The notes under the pieces were generated by a model. It did not search any database. It saw only the letters and a list, made by a program, of their open reading frames with translations, and was not told the DNA's origin. A program made the position numbers and the translations under genes. DNA of 32,623 nt from JBKPNJ01 sp963695705. GTDB taxonomy: Bacteria; Actinomycetota; Actinomycetes; Propionibacteriales; Nocardioidaceae. Positions within the stretch are counted from its first letter, which is position 1. Every line of letters starts with the position of its first letter. The stretch is taken from assembly GCA_963695705.1 (NCBI GenBank), contig CAVOHB010000005.1, positions 1-32,623 on the forward strand, in the 5' to 3' direction. Below, in pieces: positions 22,106-28,353 of this stretch.

Positions 22106-22834
22106 GTGGCCGAAGACCGTGCCGTCGGGCCAGAGCCGGTCGTCAACCTCGGTGCCCGGCTCAAGCACCACCGGCAGCTGTCGGGGCTTTCCCTGCGAGA
22201 GCTGGCCCGCCAGCTCGGTGTGTCGCCGTCGTTCGTGTCGCAGCTGGAGAACTCCAAGTCGCAACCCTCCGTCGCCACGCTGTACTCCATCTCGCAGCTG
22301 CTCGACGTCTCCATCGACGAGCTCTTCTCCACCGATGAGCTGTCGCCCGCGGCCGCCCAGGCCGCGTCGGCCGGCGCGGAAGCGGGCGCCGACGCGGTCC
22401 CGTTGCGGGCGTCGGGTGGTCAGGCCGGCCTCGTGAACCGGTCGGACCTCGGCTCTCCCGCCGATGCCTGGCCGAACGAGAAGTCCCTCGCCAAGCTGTG
22501 CGTCACCCGCCCGGGCGAGCGGGCTCGGCTCGAGATGGACAGCGGCGTCGTCTGGATCCAGCTGGCCACGAACACTGGCACGGACCTCGACTTCATCGAG
22601 GTCATCTACCCACCGCACTCGACGTCGACGAACGACAACCGGATGCTGCTGCACGCGGGTTCAGAGTTCGGCTACCTGATCGAGGGCCAGCTCGAGATCA
22701 CCGTGGGTTTCGAGGTGCACACCCTCGACGCGGGCGATGCCTTCGGCTTCGACAGCTCGCGTCCGCACCTGTTCGCGAACCGTACCGACCGGCCGGCGCG
22801 CGGCATCTGGTACGTCCGCCACGTCACGGACTGA
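22106..22834 (+). CDS. XRE-family regulator with C-terminal cupin
   Basis: A 242-residue regulator. Residues 15-72 form the HTH_3/XRE domain (LGARLKHHRQLSGLSLRELA, RQLGVSPSFVSQLENSKSQP, SVATLYSISQLLDVSIDELF). About 160-238 is a small cupin (GSEFGYLIEGQLEITVGFEVHTLDAGDAFGFDSSRPHLFANRTD). This PuuR/SutR-like layout senses a small catabolite through the cupin. I use the GTG at 22106, which follows AAGGGAGA; an ATG at 22028 overlapping the SDR stop would add 26 low-complexity residues and is the alternative. It is placed to regulate the promoter at 22848 in front of the dehydrogenase-transporter genes and perhaps its own transcript. Confidence 0.88.
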   Translation: MAEDRAVGPEPVVNLGARLKHHRQLSGLSLRELARQLGVSPSFVSQLENSKSQPSVATLYSISQLLDVSIDELFSTDELSPAAAQAASAGAEAGADAVPLRASGGQAGLVNRSDLGSPADAWPNEKSLAKLCVTRPGERARLEMDSGVVWIQLATNTGTDLDFIEVIYPPHSTSTNDNRMLLHAGSEFGYLIEGQLEITVGFEVHTLDAGDAFGFDSSRPHLFANRTDRPARGIWYVRHVTD

Positions 22835-22847
22835 CCGCCCACGGGGC

Positions 22848-22885
22848 TTGACACCCTGTTCACAAAGCGTTCACTATCCCTGAAC
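22848..22885 (+). promoter_or_regulatory. Promoter with overlapping GTTCA/TGAAC sites
   Basis: A perfect -35 TTGACA (22848-22853) is followed at 18 bp by CACTAT (22872-22877). TGTTCA (22857-22862) and TGAACA (22880-22885) form an inverted repeat over it, and GTTCAC occurs twice (22858, 22869). Likely operator of the XRE-cupin regulator whose gene ends 13 bp upstream. Confidence 0.6.
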
Positions 22886-22951
22886 ACAAGGTGGTGGTCG
22901 ACATGCCGCCCTGTGTGTCCTCCCCCGCCCGTCACATCCCCGAGGTGACTC

Positions 22952-23932
22952 GTGAAGGCCCTGCAGTTCATCGGTGACGACCAGTGCGCGGTCAACGAGC
23001 TCGACGTCCCGGCCATCGCTGACGACGAGGTGCTGCTCGCGAGCCGCAGCGTCGGCATCTGCCACAGCGACATCGAGCTGCTGGCCGGCCGCTACATCAT
23101 TCCGTTCGAGTTCCCGGTGATCCCGGGCCACGAGTGGGCCGCCGAGATCGTGCAGGTCGGGCGCTCGGTGCGCAGCCTCGGGGTCGGGGACCGGGTCGTG
23201 GGCGAGTGCGTCATCGGCACCGAGCACTTCGGCTTCAGCATCAGCGGTGCCGCGGCCGACTTCTTCGTGGCCAAGGAGTCCTGGCTGCACCGGATGCCGG
23301 ACAACCTCTCGTGGACACAGGGCGCACTCGTCGAGCCGTTCAGCTGTGGCTACTACGCGACGGTGCGGGCCGAGAACCTCGATGCGAGCGACACCGTGGT
23401 GGTGCTCGGCGCCGGTCCGATCGGGCTCGGAGTGGTGGCGGCTGCCGCCGGTAAAGGTGCCCGGGTCCTGGTGGCGGAGCCCTCAGCCGCTCGCGGCGAG
23501 CTGGCGCGCACGTTGGGCGCCGAGGACGTCCTCGACCCGACGGGTGATGACTTCCTCGACGTGGTCGCGGACGCAACATCCGGAGCGGGCGCAGACGTGG
23601 TGTTCGAGGCCAGCGGCAAGCCCGCGGCCATGGCCACGGCGCTGGAGATCGCCGGCTTCCAGGCCCGCCTGGTCTACATCGGCATCGATGTCGGAGGCAG
23701 CGCGCCTGCGCAGCTCGGCCTGATCCAGTCCAAGGAGCTCCAGCTGCGCGGGATCATCGGCTCGCCCGGAGTCTGGCCGCAGACCCTCCGTTTCCTGGCA
23801 CGCAGCGCCGTGGACCTCTCACCCCTGGTGACCTCGACGTACGCGCTCGCTGATGCCGACTCCGCGATCAGTGCGGTCCTCACCGACAAGTCGCAGGTCA
23901 AGGTCCACATCACCTCCGACGCCACTCTCTGA
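22952..23932 (+). CDS. Medium-chain zinc dehydrogenase without structural zinc lobe
   Basis: A 326-residue medium-chain alcohol/polyol dehydrogenase. Catalytic zinc ligands C37 (GICHSD), H60-E61 (PGHEWAAE) and E128 (LVEPFSCGYYA) are all present, and GAGPIG at 153-158 starts the Rossmann fold; an acidic residue (AEPS) after the second strand favours NAD. The four-cysteine structural zinc loop is absent: between GDRVVGECVIG and AADFFVAKES only GTEHFGFSIS remains, which explains the short length. Such shortened forms occur among sugar/polyol dehydrogenases. First gene after the promoter at 22848; the next dehydrogenase starts ten bases after its stop. Confidence 0.85.
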   Translation: MKALQFIGDDQCAVNELDVPAIADDEVLLASRSVGICHSDIELLAGRYIIPFEFPVIPGHEWAAEIVQVGRSVRSLGVGDRVVGECVIGTEHFGFSISGAAADFFVAKESWLHRMPDNLSWTQGALVEPFSCGYYATVRAENLDASDTVVVLGAGPIGLGVVAAAAGKGARVLVAEPSAARGELARTLGAEDVLDPTGDDFLDVVADATSGAGADVVFEASGKPAAMATALEIAGFQARLVYIGIDVGGSAPAQLGLIQSKELQLRGIIGSPGVWPQTLRFLARSAVDLSPLVTSTYALADADSAISAVLTDKSQVKVHITSDATL

Positions 23933-23942
23933 AGGGCCGGTC

Positions 23943-24995
23943 ATGCGCGCTGCCGTCTTGCACGCCCCGCACGACCTACGCGTCGAGGATCGGCCGGACC
24001 CCGAGGTCGGAGACGGCGAGGTCTTGGTCGAGGTCCGTTTCAACGGGCTCTGCGGAACGGATGCGACGGAGTACACCAAGGGTCCGATGATGGTGCCCTT
24101 GACTGTGCCGCACCGGGGCAGCGGCCACGTGGGCGCAACGATCCTGGGCCATGAGTTCATCGGGACTGTTGTGGCGACCTCGGCAGGCACGGACAAGTGG
24201 GCCGGGCTGCGAGTGGCCAGCGGCGCCGGCGTCTCGTGCGGAGAGTGCACCTGGTGCCGCCGCGGTCGCACCAACCTCTGCGCCGGCTACTACACCCTCG
24301 GCTTGAGCACGCACGGCGGCCTCGCGGAGCTCGTCAGCGTCCCGGCCTCCACCCTGCGTCGTATCCCGGACGCCTGCAGTGACGTCGACGCGGCTCTCGC
24401 ACAGCCCTTGGCGGTGGGACTGCACGGCGTACGGCGGTCGGGGGTGCAGCCGGGAGACACGGTGGTCGTCCTCGGCGCCGGGGCGATCGGGTCCTTCATC
24501 CTCGCCGGCCTGGCCGGCCACGACGGCCGCGTCGTAGCGCTGGACATCGACGCCGGCCGGCTGGAGACGGCTTTGACCCTTGGCGCAACCGACACCCACC
24601 TCATCGACCGTGACGTCGAGCCGCACGAGCTGCGTGACCTCGTCCCGGACGGTGTCGAGGTCGTGATCGAGAGCTCGGGTGTCCCGGGAGGCGCTGCTCG
24701 CGCCCTTGCCCTGGCGGCCCGCGGGGGATCGGTCCTGCTGGTGGGGCTCACCCAGACGCCGCAGGCGCTCAAGCTCTCCGACGTGGTCCTGCAGGAGATC
24801 GACATCCGGACCACGGTGGCTCACGTGTGCGACACCGACCTGCCGGCGGCGCTCGAGCTGCTTGCCGAGCGGCCGCTGGCGCCAGTGCTGGTCGACCGGG
24901 TAGTCGGACTGGAGGACGTGGTGCAGGCAGGCTTCGACCCCCTCGCAGCCGGGAGCGTGCACGGCAAGGTCCTGGTGGAGCCACGCCGTGGCTGA
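23943..24995 (+). CDS. Medium-chain zinc dehydrogenase, butanediol/sorbitol type, with Q at a zinc-ligand position
   Basis: A 350-residue enzyme with the full medium-chain layout: C37 (GLCGTDATEY), H70-E71 (LGHEFIG), structural zinc cysteines C99, C102, C105 and C113 (CGECTWCRRGRTNLC), GAGAIG Rossmann motif and a D at the end of the second strand (ALDIDAGR), favouring NAD. The usual catalytic glutamate of the EPLAV block is glutamine here (Q154, LAQPLAVGLHGV). The insertion YTKGPMMVPLTVPHRGSG before GHE is like that of 2,3-butanediol dehydrogenases. ATG 23943 follows GAAGGG. Its stop overlaps the next gene by eight bases. Probably oxidises a vicinal diol or sugar alcohol, if the Q substitution permits. 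Confidence 0.85.
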   Translation: MRAAVLHAPHDLRVEDRPDPEVGDGEVLVEVRFNGLCGTDATEYTKGPMMVPLTVPHRGSGHVGATILGHEFIGTVVATSAGTDKWAGLRVASGAGVSCGECTWCRRGRTNLCAGYYTLGLSTHGGLAELVSVPASTLRRIPDACSDVDAALAQPLAVGLHGVRRSGVQPGDTVVVLGAGAIGSFILAGLAGHDGRVVALDIDAGRLETALTLGATDTHLIDRDVEPHELRDLVPDGVEVVIESSGVPGGAARALALAARGGSVLLVGLTQTPQALKLSDVVLQEIDIRTTVAHVCDTDLPAALELLAERPLAPVLVDRVVGLEDVVQAGFDPLAAGSVHGKVLVEPRRG

Positions 24996-25869
24996 GGTCG
25001 CCGTCCTCGGCGCCGGCCGGATGGGCTCGGCGATGGCCCGCCGGGCTGCCGGCGCAGGACACAGGCTGACGGTGTGGAACCGGACCGAGGCTGCGGCCCG
25101 CGCGGTCGCCGCCTCAGTTCCGGGTGGTGCCCGGGTCGCCGGCACCCCCGCCGATGCGGTGCGCGGCTGCGACGTGGTGCTCTCGGTGCTGGCCGACGGA
25201 ACCGCCACGTGTGCGGTGCTGCTTGACACGGATGTTCTCGGCGCCCTGCCCCGCGGCGGCGTCGTGTGCGACCTTGCGACCAGCGGGGTCGCGGCGGCGA
25301 GAGCGCTCGGGGCCGGCCTCGCCGCGGCCGGGGTGCCCTTCGTCGATGCCCCGGTGTCAGGCAGCGTCCCGGCGGTCGAAGCCGGCACGCTCCTCGTGAT
25401 GGCCGGGGGTGATCCCGCTGCGATCGCCGCGGCCGAGCCGATCCTCGCCGCCTTCGCCCGCCGAGTCGTCCGGGTAGGTGACGTGTCCGCTGGGCAGGCC
25501 ATGAAGCTCGCGGTGAACCTCGTGGTCCACGACCTCAACGCAGCCTTGGCCGAGGCGCTCATCCTGGCCGAAAACGCTGGAATCGCGCGCCGGGACGCCT
25601 ACGACGTGTTCGCGGACAGCGTCGTGGCGGCGCCCTTCGTCGGGTACAAGCGGGCTGCCTTCCTCGACCCCGACACACCGGTGGCGATGAGCCTCGACAT
25701 GGTCCGCAAGGACCTCCGGCTGATCTCCGAGCTTGCGGCCGACGTCGGTGTGGCCATCGAGGTCACCGCTGCTGCGGAGGTCGTCGTCGAGGCTGCCTGC
25801 GAGGCCGGGCACGGCTCGGAGGACATGGCGGCGCTGAGCCGTTTCACGCAGGTTCGACGGCTTTCCTGA
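24988..25869 (+). CDS. 3-hydroxyisobutyrate-dehydrogenase-family (beta-HAD) enzyme
   Basis: A 293-residue beta-hydroxyacid dehydrogenase. GAGRMG (8-13) binds the nucleotide and NRT after the second strand suggests NADP(H). DAPVSGSVPAVEAGTL (120-135) is the substrate-binding motif, and GQAMKLAVN (169-177) carries the catalytic K173 and N177. The all-helical C-terminal domain follows. Members oxidise 3-hydroxyisobutyrate, tartronate semialdehyde, 2-hydroxymethylglutarate or gamma-hydroxybutyrate, or reduce imines; the substrate is undecided here. GTG start at 24988 overlaps the preceding stop and follows GGTGGAG. A 164-bp gap with a promoter separates it from the transporter genes. Confidence 0.87.
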   Translation: MAEVAVLGAGRMGSAMARRAAGAGHRLTVWNRTEAAARAVAASVPGGARVAGTPADAVRGCDVVLSVLADGTATCAVLLDTDVLGALPRGGVVCDLATSGVAAARALGAGLAAAGVPFVDAPVSGSVPAVEAGTLLVMAGGDPAAIAAAEPILAAFARRVVRVGDVSAGQAMKLAVNLVVHDLNAALAEALILAENAGIARRDAYDVFADSVVAAPFVGYKRAAFLDPDTPVAMSLDMVRKDLRLISELAADVGVAIEVTAAAEVVVEAACEAGHGSEDMAALSRFTQVRRLS

Positions 25870-25944
25870 CGAGGGTCCGGGGCGGCCCGGAGCCCTGCCA
25901 GGTCACGGTTAGGTCACTGCCCACATTTCCTACGTGTGTACCCC

Positions 25945-25973
25945 TTGTGAACGACGACCGGTCTTTGTACAGT
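25945..25973 (+). promoter_or_regulatory. Promoter of the ABC importer genes
   Basis: TTGTGA (25945-25950) and TACAGT (25968-25973) are spaced by 17 bp, a good -35/-10 pair 60 bp before the permease start. The -35 overlaps GTGAAC, the reverse complement of the GTTCAC found twice at 22858-22874, hinting at the same regulator. Confidence 0.55.
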
Positions 25974-26033
25974 CCTGCCCAACAGTTGGCGCACAGCGGC
26001 CGACCAGCACGACCCCCCTACCGAGGAGGCGGC

Positions 26034-27047
26034 ATGACCGGTACGTCCGCGGACACCCGCACCGAGCGCCCCTCGCTGACGTTGCCGCGCGGCCTGGTCA
26101 CCGTTGTGGTCGCCCTGGTCCTGCTGGTGCTCGCCGGAATGCTCTTCGCACCGAGCAGCCTCAACAAGGGCGCCGTGCTCGGCATGCTCCCGTTCGCCGC
26201 CGTCCTGGCGATCGTGGCCCTCGGCCAGACCCTGGTGGTCATGCAGGGCGGGATCGACCTGTCGATCGCCGGCTCCGTGTCGCTCGTGATCGTCATCATC
26301 ACGCACGAGGCCTACGGCAACGACTCACGGGTGCTTCCGGCGGCCCTGGCCGCGCTCGTTGTCGCCGTCCTCGCCGGATTCCTCAACGGCCTCCTCATCG
26401 GGCGGCTAGGTCTGAACGCGATCGTTGCCACGCTGGGGACCAACGCGCTGCTGTACGCCGGTGTCCTCGGGGTGTCGGGCGGCACGCCGCGCCAGACCAC
26501 CGATTTGCTGGCGTCAATCGCGGACGGCGACTTCCTGGGCATCCCGCACGCGGTCTACTTCGCGGTATTCGCCGTGGCCGTCACGACGGTGGCGGTCAAG
26601 CGCACGGTTGCGGGCCGTCGCTTCGAAGCTGTCGGTGCCAACGGCGCCGCCGCCTGGACGACCGGCCTCTTCGTCACCCGGCACCGTGCGGGCGGCTACG
26701 TGTGGGCCCAGGTCCTCTACTGGTTGGGCGGCATGCTCCTCGCCGGCATCATCAACAAGCCGACGGCCTATCAGGGCGACAGCTATCTGCTCGCGTCGGT
26801 CGCTGCGGTGGTGCTCGGTGGCACCTCGCTGCTGGGTGGCCGGGGCGATCTGGTGGCCACCGCGCTGGCGGCTCTCTTCCTCACCCAGCTCGACCAGTTC
26901 GTGCTCGCGCTCGGCGTCACGTTCGCGGTGCAGACGCTGACCCAAGCCGCGGCTCTGGCCATCGGGGTCGCCCTCTACACCATCGACTGGTCCGGGCTCC
27001 GCCGCCGGCTGAGTCGTAGCGGCACGGCTGTCCCCGCCGCCACCTGA
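26034..27047 (+). CDS. Sugar-type ABC importer permease (RbsC family)
   Basis: A 337-residue inner-membrane permease of the BPD_transp_2 family. About eight to ten hydrophobic helices; the family-typical GQTLVVMQGGIDLSIAGSVSL block near 65-85, NGLLIGRLGLNAIVATLGTNALLYAG in the middle and AVVLGGTSLLGGRGDLVAT near 260 are clear. It forms the membrane channel with the permease half of the fusion protein at 28354. ATG 26034 follows GAGGAGG. Transcribed from the promoter at 25945. The specific sugar or polyol is not visible. Confidence 0.9.
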   Translation: MTGTSADTRTERPSLTLPRGLVTVVVALVLLVLAGMLFAPSSLNKGAVLGMLPFAAVLAIVALGQTLVVMQGGIDLSIAGSVSLVIVIITHEAYGNDSRVLPAALAALVVAVLAGFLNGLLIGRLGLNAIVATLGTNALLYAGVLGVSGGTPRQTTDLLASIADGDFLGIPHAVYFAVFAVAVTTVAVKRTVAGRRFEAVGANGAAAWTTGLFVTRHRAGGYVWAQVLYWLGGMLLAGIINKPTAYQGDSYLLASVAAVVLGGTSLLGGRGDLVATALAALFLTQLDQFVLALGVTFAVQTLTQAAALAIGVALYTIDWSGLRRRLSRSGTAVPAAT

Positions 27048-27137
27048 CGACGGACGGCCACCCGGCCGCCCGCCCAAGCTCTCCCTGCTCACCCGCACGA
27101 CATCACCCATAGCCCGGCGACAGAAAGGTCCACTCGC

Positions 27138-28259
27138 ATGTCTCGACCCTCTACCACCCTCCGCCTCCTGGCGGTCACGGGTGCCGTCGCGCTGTCGGTG
27201 AGCGCGTGCGGTGGTTCCTCATCGTCCGACAGCGTCAGCGACGCCGGCTCCAAGGCCTCCGCCTCCGGGGTCAGCGGCGCACCGTCCTGGTGCGGCTCGA
27301 AGCAGATCAAGCTCGGGCTGACCGACGGTTTCGGCGGCAACAGCTGGCGCCTCGTGACCACCGCTGCCGCGAAGGACGAGGTCGCCAAGTGCCCCAGCGT
27401 GACGGACTTCACCTACGCCGATGGCCAGGGCAACACCCAGAAGGCGATCTCCGACATCCAGGGCCTGGTGGCCAAGGGCGTTGACGCGATGGTCGTCTTT
27501 CCCGACGCTGGCAGCGCGGTCCTCCCCGCTCTGCGCAGCGCCTACTCGGCCGGTGTGAAGACCGTGCCCTACCGGGTCGACCCGGGCGGCACGGATGGCA
27601 AGGACTACGACGTGTGGGTGGGTGCCGACTTCACCACCGACGGCAAGAACTGGGGAAACTGGATCGTCAAGAACCTCCCCGACGGCGGCAACGTCCTCTT
27701 CCTCTCCGGACCCAAGGGCAACAGCCAGGGCATCACCGAGGGCAAGGCACTGCACTCGGTGCTCGACCCGACCGGCAAGTACACGTTCATCGGTGAGCAG
27801 CCGTTCGCGCCGACCAACTGGGACCCTGCGGTCACCCAGCAGGTGCTCACCGCCGCGATCGCGAAGAACCCGAAGATCGACGTGATCGTGTCGGACTTCG
27901 GCCCATCGTTGGTCGGTGCCCTGCCGGCGTTCGAGAAGAGCGGTCGGTCGATCCCGGCCATCGTCACCTCGGACGGCAATGTCCTGTCGTGCTTCTACGA
28001 GGACCACAAGGCCAAGAACGCCGACTTCAAGCTGTACACGGTGGCGACCGGCAACGACAACGCCCGGCTCGCGGTCGACTGGGCCGTCGCGCTGGCGACC
28101 GGCGGCAAGACGCCGGACTCCAAGCAGTTCGCAGCACCGGTGTTCGAGGACTCGGTCAGCGGGACCCCGAACCCGGTCACATGCCAGCGGGACCTCCCCG
28201 GCGACGTCTACCTCTCCGCGCAGATGTCTGGCGCGGACCAGGCGAAGCTCCTCAAGTAG
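27138..28259 (+). CDS. Periplasmic-binding-type lipoprotein of the ABC importer
   Basis: A 373-residue lipoprotein. Signal 1-23 with lipobox VSAC and acylated C24, then a Ser-rich linker. The mature part is a type I sugar-binding fold (Peripla_BP_4 style): WCGSKQIKLGLTDGFGGNSWR, ISDIQGLVAKGVDAMVVFPD, VGADFTTDGKNWGNWIVKNL, VLFLSGPKGNSQGITEGKAL, IDVIVSDFGPSLVGALPAFEKSGR. It captures the ligand outside the membrane for the permeases at 26034 and 28354. The GNSW and DxxxxxxG segments are ligand-site features of ribose/xylose-type binders. ATG 27138 with GAAAGG upstream. A strong hairpin follows its stop. Confidence 0.9.
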   Translation: MSRPSTTLRLLAVTGAVALSVSACGGSSSSDSVSDAGSKASASGVSGAPSWCGSKQIKLGLTDGFGGNSWRLVTTAAAKDEVAKCPSVTDFTYADGQGNTQKAISDIQGLVAKGVDAMVVFPDAGSAVLPALRSAYSAGVKTVPYRVDPGGTDGKDYDVWVGADFTTDGKNWGNWIVKNLPDGGNVLFLSGPKGNSQGITEGKALHSVLDPTGKYTFIGEQPFAPTNWDPAVTQQVLTAAIAKNPKIDVIVSDFGPSLVGALPAFEKSGRSIPAIVTSDGNVLSCFYEDHKAKNADFKLYTVATGNDNARLAVDWAVALATGGKTPDSKQFAAPVFEDSVSGTPNPVTCQRDLPGDVYLSAQMSGADQAKLLK

Positions 28260-28270
28260 GCACCCGGACT

Positions 28271-28313
28271 GGTGCACCGGTCGGGTCGGGCCTGCCGACC
28301 CGACCGGTGCACC
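28271..28313 (+). terminator. 19-bp perfect hairpin after the binding-protein gene
   Basis: GGTGCACCGGTCGGGTCGG (28271-28289) pairs perfectly with 28295-28313 around a five-base loop GCCTG. It starts 12 bases after the binding-protein stop and ends 41 bases before the ATPase-permease gene. There is no U-run. It probably acts as a partial terminator and 3' stabiliser that keeps the binding protein in excess over the transporter. Confidence 0.75.
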
Positions 28314-28353
28314 CACCACGCAGGACGGACTGCACGGCCCCGATGGGAGTGAG

